This document shows positions 1 through 9,902 of a stretch of DNA of 64,000 bases, piece by piece. The stretch comes from Amycolatopsis pretoriensis (GTDB taxonomy: Bacteria; Actinomycetota; Actinomycetes; Mycobacteriales; Pseudonocardiaceae). Position 1 is the first letter of the stretch, and each line of letters starts with the position of its first letter. A program made the translations under genes and the position numbers. Below the pieces are notes generated by a model that did not search any database, had not been told where the DNA came from, and saw only the letters and a list, made by a program, of their open reading frames with translations. Location: NCBI RefSeq assembly GCF_900107925.1, contig NZ_FNUJ01000012.1, positions 186,001-250,000 on the forward strand, read 5' to 3'.

Positions 1-518
1 CCGCGGCGCAAGCGCTTGCTCGCGAATTCGGCTCGATCGAACGCATCGAGCAGGCCACCGAGGAAGACCTGGCGGACGTCGACGGCGTCGGCCCGACCAT
101 CGCGCGTGCCACGCAGGAGTGGTTCGAGGTCGGCTGGCACCGGGAGATCGTCGAAAAGTGGCGACGCGCCGGCGTGCGGATGGAGGAGGAGCGCGACGAG
201 TCGATCCCGCGCAACCTCGAAGGCATGTCGATCGTGGTGACGGGGTCGCTCGACGGCTTCTCCCGCGACGAGGCCAAGGAGGTCATCATGGCCCGCGGCG
301 GCAAGGCGGCCGGGTCGGTCTCGAAGAAGACCGCCTTCGTCGTCGTCGGGGATTCGCCTGGTTCGAAATACGACAAGGCCGTGCAGCTGAAGGTGCCGGT
401 GCTGGACGAAGGCGGTTTCCGCGTCCTGCTGGAGCAGGGGCCCGAGGCGGCGCAGGAGGTGGCGCTGCCGGCCGGCGACGCGACCGCGGAAGACGAGCCC
501 GGGGAGACGGATGGGTGA
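1..518 (+). CDS. ligA: NAD-dependent DNA ligase LigA, 3' part
   Basis: This is the C-terminal 171 codons of an NAD+-dependent DNA ligase that seals nicks during replication and repair. The reading frame enters at base 3, so the start lies outside the window. The first ~55 residues carry the last helix-hairpin-helix repeat (FGSIERIEQATEEDLADVDG, then VGPTIA). Next comes a BRCT domain from about GMSIVVTGSL to the VLLEQG region. An acidic tail (AEDEPGETDG) ends the protein. The catalytic adenylation domain is not visible. The gene overlaps the following GNAT gene by 8 bases. LigA next to an ACT gene and gatCAB is a conserved actinobacterial neighbourhood, which supports the call. Confidence 0.93.
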   Translation, partial: AAQALAREFGSIERIEQATEEDLADVDGVGPTIARATQEWFEVGWHREIVEKWRRAGVRMEEERDESIPRNLEGMSIVVTGSLDGFSRDEAKEVIMARGGKAAGSVSKKTAFVVVGDSPGSKYDKAVQLKVPVLDEGGFRVLLEQGPEAAQEVALPAGDATAEDEPGETDG

Positions 519-1005
519 TGTCGAAATCCGACCACCACGGCCGGAGGAGTACGCCGCGGCCGGCGCGGTCACGGTCCAGGCGTACGACGTCGATGGTCAC
601 CTGGCCGGCGACGTCGGGTACGACGCCGAGCTGAGGGACATCGCGCGGCGGGTCGAGCTGGCCGAGGTGCTCGTCGCCGTCGACGCGGCGGGGGAGGTGC
701 TCGGCACGGTGACCGTCGTGCGGCCGGGGTCGCCCTACGCCGAAATCTCGCGGCCCGGCGAACTGGAGTTCCGGATGCTCGCCGTGGCGCCGTCGGCGCG
801 CGGTCGGGGCATCGGCGAGGCGCTCACCAAAGCCGTTCTGGACCGCGCGCGGGGGCTCGGCATCCGCCAGGTCGTGCTGAGCAGCCTCGACGGGATGCGC
901 AGCGCGCACCGGCTCTACGAGCGTCTCGGCTTCGCGCGGCTGGCCGAACGAGACTGGCGGCCGTACCCGCACATCAGCCTGATCGCCTACCGGATCGACG
1001 TCTGA
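511..1005 (+). CDS. GNAT family N-acetyltransferase
   Basis: The 164-residue protein has the GCN5-related N-acetyltransferase fold. Acetyl-CoA-binding motif A is visible as LAVAPSARGRGIGEAL, where RGRGIG is the pyrophosphate loop. Motif B follows as SAHRLYERLGFARL near the C-terminus. The acceptor cannot be told from sequence; small amines, amino acids or protein N-termini are all used by the family. The ATG start overlaps the end of ligA by 8 bases, so the two are probably translated from one message. No signal peptide or membrane segment is present, so it should be cytosolic. Confidence 0.85.
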   Translation: MGDVEIRPPRPEEYAAAGAVTVQAYDVDGHLAGDVGYDAELRDIARRVELAEVLVAVDAAGEVLGTVTVVRPGSPYAEISRPGELEFRMLAVAPSARGRGIGEALTKAVLDRARGLGIRQVVLSSLDGMRSAHRLYERLGFARLAERDWRPYPHISLIAYRIDV

Positions 1006-1036
1006 CCTGCGCGTTGCCGATGTTCGGCAACGCGCG

Positions 1037-1693
1037 TCAGCCGTCGAGGACGACCGCGACGATCCCGGCGAGGTGGGCGAGCCGGGCGACCTCGGCGGCG
1101 CGGAAAGCCGGTCCGCCCGGCCGCGCGACCAGGAGCGCCTTGCCCGGCTTGCCGAGCGGGGTCGCCGCCAGCTCGGTCCCGAGTTCCTTCCAGGTCTCCG
1201 GGATCCAGGCTTCTTCGCCGTCGAGCACCGTCGCGCGCTCGAGTGGCAGCCACGGGAGGTCGGTGATGGGGGTCTCGGGGGCGGCGCTCGACGACGCCAG
1301 CCGCAGCGCGCCGGTCTCCGAGTGCTCGACGATCATCGCCCAGCCGGCGCGCACGATGCGGGGCACACCCTCGGCGAGGATGTCGAGCCCGGATTTCGGC
1401 TGCGCGGCGATCTCTTCGACGAGTTCGAGCTCGCGGTGCGTGTCCAGCACGCCCGCGTACGGGCGGACCGCGTCGACTTCGACACCTTCGACGCTCTCCG
1501 CCGCCGTGATGAGCGCGTCGGGCAGACGGCCGGACGGCAGCTCGACGACCAGGTCGTCGACCGCGACTCCGGTGCCGCGCTCGACGACGTCCACGCTGAG
1601 GATGTCGGCGCCCACCGTGCCGAGCGCCGTGGCGACCGCGCCGAGGGTCCCCGGGCTGTCCGGAAGGATGACCCGGATCAGGAACGACACCAC
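1037..1693 (-). CDS. ACT domain protein (Rv3013-type)
   Basis: A 218-residue cytosolic protein opens with an ACT domain at residues ~1-80 (SFLIRVILPDSPGTLGAVAT). ACT is a small ligand-binding fold typical of amino-acid-responsive regulation. The rest has no motif that I recognise. It lies on the opposite strand between ligA and gatC, the position of the ACT protein Rv3013 in Mycobacterium tuberculosis, so it is probably an ortholog of unknown function. Two adjacent GTG codons (1691-1693 and 1688-1690) can serve as the start. A purine-rich GAGAGGGG lies just upstream. The ligand and partner are not known to me. Confidence 0.8.
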   Translation of the reverse strand: MVSFLIRVILPDSPGTLGAVATALGTVGADILSVDVVERGTGVAVDDLVVELPSGRLPDALITAAESVEGVEVDAVRPYAGVLDTHRELELVEEIAAQPKSGLDILAEGVPRIVRAGWAMIVEHSETGALRLASSSAAPETPITDLPWLPLERATVLDGEEAWIPETWKELGTELAATPLGKPGKALLVARPGGPAFRAAEVARLAHLAGIVAVVLDG

Positions 1694-1925
1694 GCGCCCC
1701 TCTCGCCTCTGGCGTCCCAGCCTTGCCGTGGGACGCTCGATGCCGGTCGCCGATTGTGACAGACCCACCCGGTCCGCGGGCCTGCTGTCCGCCGGGCGGG
1801 AGTCGAGCGTCGCCGGACGGCACCCGGCCTGCGCCGGGCGTAACCCAGTCGAGTCCGCCCGCGCCGTCACCATAGACTTGCAGCTTCCGAGACAACCCGC
1901 ACAGCACAACCCGGGAGTCACCCGC

Positions 1926-2221
1926 GTGCCCAACATTTCCCGAGACGAGGTCGCGCACCTCGCGAAGCTGGCCAGGCTGGCCGTGACCGACGACGAAATC
2001 GACGTCTTCGCCGGCCAGCTCGACCAGATCCTGGACTCGGTGGCCAAGGTGAGCGAGGTCGCCGCCGAGGACGTGCCGCCGACGTCGCACGCCGTGCCGC
2101 TGACGAATGTCTTCCGGCAGGACGTCGTCCGTCCCGGGCTGACGCAGCAGCAGGCGCTGGCCGGTGCGCCGGCCGCCGAAGACGGCCGCTTCCGGGTGCC
2201 GCGGATTCTGGGGGAAGAGCA

Positions 2222-2225
<4 letters not shown>
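1926..2225 (+). CDS. gatC: Asp/Glu-tRNA amidotransferase subunit C
   Basis: GatC (99 residues) is the small subunit of the GatCAB amidotransferase, which converts Glu-tRNA(Gln) and Asp-tRNA(Asn) to the correctly amidated forms. The N-terminal ISRDEVAHLAKLARLAVTDD and the C-terminal RFRVPRILGEEQ are typical of the family, and the length is normal. In the known complex it wraps around GatA and stabilises it. The GTG start at 1926 gives the conserved N-terminus. The stop overlaps the gatA start by 4 bases, which indicates translational coupling within a gatC-gatA-gatB operon. Confidence 0.96.
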
Positions 2226-3735
<1,510 letters not shown>

Positions 3736-3739
<4 letters not shown>

Positions 3740-5241
3740 CTGCCGTGGCCGAGTTGATGGACTACGCCGACGTCATCGAACGCTTCAACCCCGTTCTCGG
3801 GCTCGAAGTGCACGTCGAGCTGAACACGAACACGAAGATGTTCTGCGGCTGCCCGAACGAGTTCGGCGGCGAGCCGAACACGAAGGTCTGCCCGACCTGC
3901 CTCGGCCTGCCGGGCGCGCTGCCGGTCGTCAACGGCAAGGCCGTCGAGGGCGCGATCCGCATCGGCCTGGCGCTGAACTGCGAGATCGCCGAGTGGTGCC
4001 GCTTCGCCCGGAAGAACTACTTCTACCCGGACATGCCGAAGAACTTCCAGACGTCGCAGTACGACGAGCCGATCGCCTTCAACGGCTACCTCGATGTCAC
4101 GCTCGACGACGGCGAGGTCGTGCGCGTGGAGATCGAGCGCGCGCACATGGAGGAGGACACCGGCAAGTCGCTGCACGTCGGTGGCGCCACCGGCCGGATC
4201 CACGGTGCCGAGCACTCGCTGCTCGACTACAACCGGGCCGGCGTGCCGTTGATCGAAATCGTGACGAAGCCGATCGAGGGCACCGGCGAGCGCGCCCCCG
4301 AAGTCGCGCGCGCGTACGTGACGGCGTTGCGTGACCTGCTTCGCGCGCTCGACGTGTCCGACGTCCGCATGGACCAGGGCTCGCTGCGGTGCGACGCGAA
4401 CGTCTCGCTGATGGCGAAGGACGCGACCGAGTTCGGCACCCGCACGGAGACGAAAAACGTCAACTCGCTGCGCAGTGTCGAACGGGCCGTTCGCTACGAG
4501 ATGACGCGGCAGGCGGCGATCCTCGCCGAGGGCGGTTCGATCAAGCAGGAGACGCGGCACTTCCAGGAGACCGACGGCTCCACGTCGTCGGGCCGGACCA
4601 AGGAGACCGCCGAGGACTACCGGTACTTCCCGGAGCCCGACCTGGTCCCGATCGCGCCGTCGCGCGAGTGGGTCGAAGAGTTGCGCGGCACGCTGCCGGA
4701 GATGCCGTCCGAGCGGCGGAAGCGGATCCAGCAGGAGTGGTCGCTTTCCGACGAAGCCCTGCGTGACCTGCTGAACGTCGGTGCCGTCGACCTCGTCGCG
4801 GCCACGGTCGAAGCCGGCGCGTCGCCGGACGAGGCGCGTGGCTGGTGGGTCAACACGCTGGCCCAGGAGGCGAACACGCGCGAGGTCGAGCTGGCCGATC
4901 TGGCGATCACGCCGAAGCAGGTGGCCGAGGTCATCGGGCTGGTTTCGTCGGGTGAGCTGACGAACAAGCTGGCCAAGGAGGTCGTCCAGGGCGTGCTCGC
5001 CGGTGAGGGCGAGCCGCGCGAGGTCGTCGAGAAGCGCGGGCTGAAGGTCGTCTCGGACGACTCGGCGCTGTTGTCGGCGATCGACGACGCCTTGGCGGCG
5101 CAGCCGGACGTCGCGGAAAAGATCCGCGGCGGCAAGGTGGCCGCGGCGGGCGCGATCGTCGGCGCGGTCATGAAGGCGACCAAGGGGCAGGCGGACGCCA
5201 AGCGGGTTCGCGAGCTGATCATCGAACGCGTCGGTTCTTGA
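3736..5241 (+). CDS. gatB: Asp/Glu-tRNA amidotransferase subunit B
   Basis: GatB (501 residues) is the kinase/transamidase and tRNA-binding subunit of GatCAB. The opening block FNPVLGLEVHVELNTNTKMF is diagnostic. The zinc-binding cysteines are at about Cys37, Cys39, Cys52 and Cys55 (FCGCP and VCPTC). The C-terminal helical/YqeY-like tail (GGKVAAAGAIVGAVMKATKG) that contacts tRNA is complete. The GTG start at 3736 is preceded by a strong GGAGGA at 3725-3730 and overlaps the gatA stop. The next gene starts inside its stop codon. Confidence 0.97.
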
Positions 5242-5777
5242 CGTTGTCGTCGTTTTCCGTCAAGAGCGTCACCTGGCGTGAGTGGCTCGGCCTGGCGGCC
5301 GGGCTGCTCGCGCTGGGCTCGACGTTCCTCCCGTGGACGACGCTGAGCACGAACAAGCCGGACATCGAGGTCGTGCTGTCGTCGTTGCCGCAGAGCGACG
5401 TCGTCCGGGACGCGTGGAATTCGAGCTTCTTCGCGTGGTGCCCGCCGCTGGCGTTGGTGCTGGCCGGAGTGGTCGTGGCCGTCTTCGGACGAATCCGCAA
5501 GGCGCGGGTCAGCGGCCTGCCGCACCTGTGGCTGGTGGTCGCCGCGGCGGCGTTGCTGCTGATGGTGATCGGCTGGTTCACGCTGGACTGGGAATTCGAC
5601 GCCGACCAGCGCGGCATCTTCGACGCCGCCGGGATCGCCATCAGTGCCGGGTTCGGCCGGTTCCTCGGGGTGCTGGCCGCGGTCGTGTCAGGCGTTGCCG
5701 CTTTCTTCGACATGCGCTCGGCGCGGGCCGAAAGCCGGCAACCGCGGAAGCGTCAGCCTCGGAGCAAGAGCCGCTGA
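5238..5777 (+). CDS. Four-helix membrane protein downstream of gatB
   Basis: The 179-residue protein has four hydrophobic segments: residues ~15-35, ~65-82, ~95-115 and ~138-160. Its tail is Arg/Lys-rich (RQPRKRQPRSKSR) and presumably cytosolic. I do not recognise a family. The TTG start at 5238 overlaps the gatB stop by 4 bases, so it is co-translated with the gat operon, a common position for small uncharacterised actinobacterial membrane proteins. No catalytic motif is visible. The start is fairly secure because of the overlap; the function is unknown. Confidence 0.7.
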   Translation: MTLSSFSVKSVTWREWLGLAAGLLALGSTFLPWTTLSTNKPDIEVVLSSLPQSDVVRDAWNSSFFAWCPPLALVLAGVVVAVFGRIRKARVSGLPHLWLVVAAAALLLMVIGWFTLDWEFDADQRGIFDAAGIAISAGFGRFLGVLAAVVSGVAAFFDMRSARAESRQPRKRQPRSKSR

Positions 5778-5892
5778 CCGGTTCTCGCTGAACTGGCTCG
5801 GCCTGGGCGGGTGGCCGCTCGGGATGTCGAGTCGTCCGTTCCGGTTGCGGGCTCGTGGTGACAACGTTGACATCGGCGGTGGCCGTTGCGCG

Positions 5893-5906
5893 AGAAAGCG
5901 CTTTCT
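5893..5906. promoter_or_regulatory. LacI-family operator-like palindrome
   Basis: AGAAAGCGCTTTCT is a perfect 14-base palindrome with a central CG step. This is the pattern bound by LacI/GalR-family sugar regulators. It lies about 115 bases upstream of the four-gene sugar-oxidation operon that starts at 6020. A shorter related sequence, GAAAGCGCTT, occurs at 6030-6039 inside the first codons of that operon. No LacI gene is next to it, so the regulator would act from elsewhere. Confidence 0.6.
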
Positions 5907-6019
5907 GAGACGGTCGAGACGGAGGTCGCCAGGGCTGCGGGCGGCCGGTGGGAGGCACCGGTGACCGCGAAACTCAGGCGTGTCGCGGGTGTTCGCGGGG
6001 GCGGTCGAGGAGGTTCCGA

Positions 6020-7093
6020 TTGGCTTGGGGAAAGCGCTTGCGGGTCGCCGTCGTCGGGGCTGGGGCTATTGCCGACAGCCATCGAACCGCCTTTCAGGCC
6101 CATGGTGACGACGTCGATCTCGTGGCCGTCGCCGATGTCGATGAGGCTCGGGCTGTCGCCTTCTGTTCCGCGACGGAACACGCCAAGCCCTACCGCGATC
6201 TCGGCACCCTGCTCGCCGAGCAGGAACCCGATCTCGTCTCGATCTGCACGCCTCCTGGCCTGCACGTCGAACAGACCAAGCTCGCCCTGGCGAGCGGCGC
6301 CTGGGTCTGGTGCGAAAAGCCTCCTTGCCGTTCGCTCGCCGAATACGACGATCTGACCTCCGCCGAACGGGACGGGGGACCGTACGTCTCCTTCGTCTAC
6401 CAGCAGCGGTCCGGCTCGGCCGCCGCCCACTTCCGGGAGCTGCTCGGCAAGGGCGAGCTCGGCCGTCCTCTGGTCGCGCATTGTCAAACCACCTGGTACC
6501 GCGACCACGCCTATTACGCGGTCCCTTGGCGTGGGCGATGGGCGACCGAAGGCGGCGGCCCCGCAATGGGCCACGGCATCCACCAGATGGATCTGCTGCT
6601 CCACCTCCTGGCCGGCGACGGGGACGAGTGGGCCGAAGTCCAGGCCATGACCGCGCGGCTCGTGCACGACGTCGAGACCGAGGACGTCTCCACCGCCCTC
6701 GTCCGGTTCGGGTCCGGGGCGCTGGCCACCGTCGTCAACAGCGTTCTCTCGCCCGACGAAGTGAGCCGGATCCGGATCGACTGCGAACGCGCCACCGTCG
6801 AGCTCACGCACCTCTACGGCCACGTTGCCGAAAACTGGCGATACACGCTCGCGCCGCAGGCCGGGCCCGTCGAGACCGCACCGGAAGACGACGTCGGCAG
6901 CTCGCACGCCGCCGCCCTCGCACCCGTCATCGAGGCCTTCCGGGCCGGGCAGCGGCCTCCGTGCGGCGGGGCCGACGGACGGCGGGTGCTGGAGTTCGTC
7001 GCCGCTCTCTACAAGGCCGCCGCCACCGGGCGGGCCGTGCGCCGGGGCGAGATCGGGCCCGGGGATCCCTTCTACGCGGGGATGGCCGGATGA
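6020..7093 (+). CDS. Gfo/Idh/MocA family oxidoreductase (first copy)
   Basis: This 357-residue protein belongs to the NAD(P)-dependent Gfo/Idh/MocA sugar and polyol dehydrogenases. The Rossmann loop is at the N-terminus (RVAVVGAGAIADSH), and the substrate-domain signature CEKPPC contains the EKP catalytic lysine motif. The C-terminal domain includes GGGPAMGHGIHQMDLLLHLL. I chose the TTG at 6020 because GAGGAGG lies at 6007-6013 and because upstream codons do not look like family sequence. It is the first gene of a four-gene operon with 4-base overlaps (PmoA-like, cupin, second Gfo/Idh). Together they suggest oxidation and catabolism of a sugar or inositol-like compound; the substrate is unknown. 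Confidence 0.85.
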   Translation: MAWGKRLRVAVVGAGAIADSHRTAFQAHGDDVDLVAVADVDEARAVAFCSATEHAKPYRDLGTLLAEQEPDLVSICTPPGLHVEQTKLALASGAWVWCEKPPCRSLAEYDDLTSAERDGGPYVSFVYQQRSGSAAAHFRELLGKGELGRPLVAHCQTTWYRDHAYYAVPWRGRWATEGGGPAMGHGIHQMDLLLHLLAGDGDEWAEVQAMTARLVHDVETEDVSTALVRFGSGALATVVNSVLSPDEVSRIRIDCERATVELTHLYGHVAENWRYTLAPQAGPVETAPEDDVGSSHAAALAPVIEAFRAGQRPPCGGADGRRVLEFVAALYKAAATGRAVRRGEIGPGDPFYAGMAG

Positions 7094-8010
7094 CCGCGGA
7101 CATCACCGTCACGCACCGGCACGGGGACCGCGTGGTCGTCGAGGCGGCCGGGGTCCCGCTCATGTCCTATGTGTACAAGCCCGACCCCGTCGCCTACGAG
7201 TCCCGCAAGCCCTACACCCACCCGCTGCGGACCCTGCGCGGCCGGCGTGTCAGCGGGTACCGGCCCGCCGACCACCGGTGGCACAAGGGACTGCAGATGA
7301 CATCGAGCCACCTCTCCGGCGAGAACTTCTGGGGCGGCCACACCTACGTCCCCGGCCATTGGTACCAGGACCTGCCCGACCGCATCGGCTCGATGCGCCA
7401 CGACGGGTTCACCGGCTTCACCGTCGGCGGCGACCGGCTCACCTTCACCGAACGGCTCACCTGGGTGACCCACCGCGGCGACGAATGGGCGCGGGAGCGA
7501 CGCGACATCGTCGTCCACTCCGTCGAGCCCGACGAAGGCGCCTGGGCCATCGACTGGGGCATCGAGCTGACCAACATCCGCGACGAGCCCCTGGACTTCG
7601 GCAGCCCGACCACCGCCGGCCGGGAGCGGGCCGGGTACACCGGACTGCACTGGCGGGGGCCGCGCGACTTCAGCGGCGGGCGCGTCCTCGGGCCCGGTGA
7701 CCTCGGGGGCGACGACATGATGGGCGCCCAGGCGCCGTGGCTCGCCTTCGTCGGCGAGCACGACGACGTCGATGCCCACTCGACGCTCGTCTTCGCGCAT
7801 TCGCCGGAAAACGACCACGCGATCCACGAGTCGCACTGGTTCGTCCGGGTCCAGGACACGCCCATGGTGGCCTTCTCGTGGGCGTTCTTCGAAGAGTTCG
7901 CCCTGCCGCCGGGGGAGAGCTTCACGTACCGCTACCGGGTCGTCGTCGCCGATGGGGCGTGGGACCGCGATCGGGTGACCGACTACCTCGACAGGCACGG
8001 ATGGTCATGA
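7090..8010 (+). CDS. PmoA family protein (DUF6807-like)
   Basis: The 306-residue protein resembles the PmoA/DUF6807 family, proteins of unknown biochemical role often found with Gfo/Idh dehydrogenases in sugar operons. Indicative stretches are YKPDPVAYESRKPYTHPLRT, PADHRWHKGLQMTSSHLSG and the C-terminal SWAFFEEFALPPGESFTYRY. The many conserved His and Trp residues suggest a carbohydrate-active or carbohydrate-binding beta-sandwich; this is inference. No signal peptide is seen. It overlaps both its neighbours by 4 bases (ATGA), so it is translationally coupled to them. Confidence 0.72.
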   Translation: MTADITVTHRHGDRVVVEAAGVPLMSYVYKPDPVAYESRKPYTHPLRTLRGRRVSGYRPADHRWHKGLQMTSSHLSGENFWGGHTYVPGHWYQDLPDRIGSMRHDGFTGFTVGGDRLTFTERLTWVTHRGDEWARERRDIVVHSVEPDEGAWAIDWGIELTNIRDEPLDFGSPTTAGRERAGYTGLHWRGPRDFSGGRVLGPGDLGGDDMMGAQAPWLAFVGEHDDVDAHSTLVFAHSPENDHAIHESHWFVRVQDTPMVAFSWAFFEEFALPPGESFTYRYRVVVADGAWDRDRVTDYLDRHGWS

Positions 8011-8723
8011 ACGAATTCACGCTTCCAGGTGGAATCGGTATTTCGCACTTACGCGCCTACGAGTGGGAAGCCGAAGATGGTGTTCTCGGCGGCAGCCCGC
8101 ACGTCCACCTCGCCTGCACCGAGGCCTACGTCGTCACGGCCGGTCGTGGCGCCGTCCAAACGCTGAGCATCTGCGGCTACGCGCAGACGCCGCTCGAAGC
8201 CGGCGTGATCGCGTGGTTCGCGCCCGGGACCGTCCACCGGATGGTCCAGGGCGGCGGTCTGCGTGTCACCGTCCTCATGCAGAACAGCGGCCTGCCCGAG
8301 GCCGGCGACGCCGTGTTCACGTTCCCGTCCGACGTGCTCGGCGACCCGGCCGCGTACGCCGAGGCCGCGGCGTTGCCGAAAACCGACGACGCCGCCAAAA
8401 GGCGCCGTGACCTGGCGGTCAGCGGCTACCTGCCGCTGCGCGAAGCACTGCTGGACGGCGATCCGGCGCCGCTGCGGGCGTTCCACCGGGCGGCCGTCGC
8501 GCTCGTGTCGCCGAAAATCGGAGACTGGGTACCGCGCTGGCAGGCCGGGGCCTTGAAGGCCGCCGAACTGACCGGCGCGCACCTCAAGGCCCTCGCCGAC
8601 GGCGACGGGAGCCACCTCGAACAGTCGGGTGTCCGGGTCGCCACGCCGTCGAACCCGGACGGCTACGGCATGTGCGGGCGTCGCGCGGAATACGACATCG
8701 ACCAGGAAGGTCGTCAGGGATGA
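8007..8723 (+). CDS. Cupin-domain protein with a TTA codon
   Basis: A 238-residue protein has an N-terminal cupin barrel at about residues 25-95. Its first motif begins SPHVHLACTEAYVVTAGRG and the second is EAGVIAWFAPGTVHRMV. The His residues are candidate metal ligands, as in sugar isomerases or oxygenases of this fold. The C-terminal half is helical and unassigned. Codon 15 is TTA (8049-8051), the rarest leucine codon in high-GC actinomycetes and in Streptomyces dependent on the bldA tRNA. Expression of the operon may therefore be linked to development. Overlaps of 4 bases on both sides place it in the Gfo/Idh operon. Confidence 0.7.
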   Translation: MNEFTLPGGIGISHLRAYEWEAEDGVLGGSPHVHLACTEAYVVTAGRGAVQTLSICGYAQTPLEAGVIAWFAPGTVHRMVQGGGLRVTVLMQNSGLPEAGDAVFTFPSDVLGDPAAYAEAAALPKTDDAAKRRRDLAVSGYLPLREALLDGDPAPLRAFHRAAVALVSPKIGDWVPRWQAGALKAAELTGAHLKALADGDGSHLEQSGVRVATPSNPDGYGMCGRRAEYDIDQEGRQG

Positions 8724-9862
8724 ACCAGAAGAGCATCGGAGTGCTGCTCAACGGGGTCACTGGCCGGATGGGCTACCGGCAGCACCTGCTCCGGTCGGTG
8801 CTGGCCATCCGTGAACAAGGCGGTGTTGAGCTGGCCGACGGCAGCCGCGTCCAGCTCGAGCCGATCCTCGCCGGTCGGAACGCGGCGAAACTCCGGGAGC
8901 TCGCCGAACGACACGGTCTGACCGCGTGGACGACCGACGTCCAAACGGCACTCGGTGACGTCGGGATCTACTTCGACGCGCAGCTGACGTCGGCGCGCGA
9001 GCCGTCGGTGCGGGCGGCGATCGCCGCGGGCAAGCACGTCTACGCCGAGAAGCCCCTGTCCGAGACGCTGCCGGCGGCGTTGGAACTGGCCGGTCTCGCG
9101 CGAGACGCCGGGATTTGTCACGGAGTCGTCCACGACAAGCTGTTCCTGCCCGGCCTGCGGAAGCTGCGGCGGCTGGTCGACGGCGGGTTCTTCGGCCGCA
9201 TCCTGTCGGTCCGCGGCGAGTTCGGGTACTGGGTCTTCGAGGGCGACTGGCAGGAGGCGCAGCGGCCGAGCTGGAACTACCGCGCCGAGGACGGCGGCGG
9301 GATCGTCCTCGACATGTTCTGCCACTGGAACTACGTCCTCGAGAACCTCTTCGGCCGCGTCGAGGCCGTGACCGCGAAAGCGACCACGCACATCCCGCGC
9401 CGTTGGGACGAAAAGGGCGACGCGTACGCGGCGACGGCCGACGACGCCGCGTACGGCATCTTCGAGCTCGAGTCGGGCGCCATCGCGCAGATCAACTCGT
9501 CGTGGTCGACGCGGGTGTTCCGCGACGAGCTCGTCGAGTTCCAGGTCGACGGCACCGAGGGCAGCGCCGTGGCCGGTTTGCGACGATGCCGCGTCCAGCA
9601 CCGCTCGGCGACGCCGAAGCCCGTCTGGAACCCGGACCTGCCGGCCACCGAACCCTTCCGCGACCAGTGGCAGGAAGTGCCGGACAACGCCGAGTTCGAC
9701 AACGGCTTCAAGGCCCAGTGGGAGGAGTTCGTCCGGGACGTGGTCGCCGGACGGCAACACCGCTACGACTTCTTCTCGGCCGCGCGCGGGCTGCAGCTCG
9801 CCGAGGCCGGGCTGGCGTCGTCGGCGGAAGGGCGCCGCGTGGAGCTCAAGCCGCTGAGCTGA
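8720..9862 (+). CDS. Gfo/Idh/MocA family oxidoreductase (second copy)
   Basis: The 380-residue protein is a second, divergent member of the Gfo/Idh/MocA dehydrogenases. Its nucleotide loop is atypical (GVLLNGVTGRMGYRQHL), with an inserted segment before the second strand. The EKP motif is present as HVYAEKPLSETL. The C-terminal half has EDGGGIVLDMFCHWNYVLEN. With the first copy in the same operon, two successive oxidations, or an oxidation and a reduction, are plausible in one sugar pathway. The ATG at 8720 overlaps the cupin stop. It is the last gene of the operon; the next gene is convergent. Confidence 0.83.
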   Translation: MNQKSIGVLLNGVTGRMGYRQHLLRSVLAIREQGGVELADGSRVQLEPILAGRNAAKLRELAERHGLTAWTTDVQTALGDVGIYFDAQLTSAREPSVRAAIAAGKHVYAEKPLSETLPAALELAGLARDAGICHGVVHDKLFLPGLRKLRRLVDGGFFGRILSVRGEFGYWVFEGDWQEAQRPSWNYRAEDGGGIVLDMFCHWNYVLENLFGRVEAVTAKATTHIPRRWDEKGDAYAATADDAAYGIFELESGAIAQINSSWSTRVFRDELVEFQVDGTEGSAVAGLRRCRVQHRSATPKPVWNPDLPATEPFRDQWQEVPDNAEFDNGFKAQWEEFVRDVVAGRQHRYDFFSAARGLQLAEAGLASSAEGRRVELKPLS

Positions 9863-9902
9863 GCCGCCGGGTTGGTGGTCGCGAATCGACGACGCCGGGT
9901 TG

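Noticed and set aside
8..19. GCAAGCGCTTGC palindrome resembling the LacI-type site
   Set aside because: It lies inside the ligA coding sequence, far from any start, and such GC-rich palindromes arise by chance from common codons.
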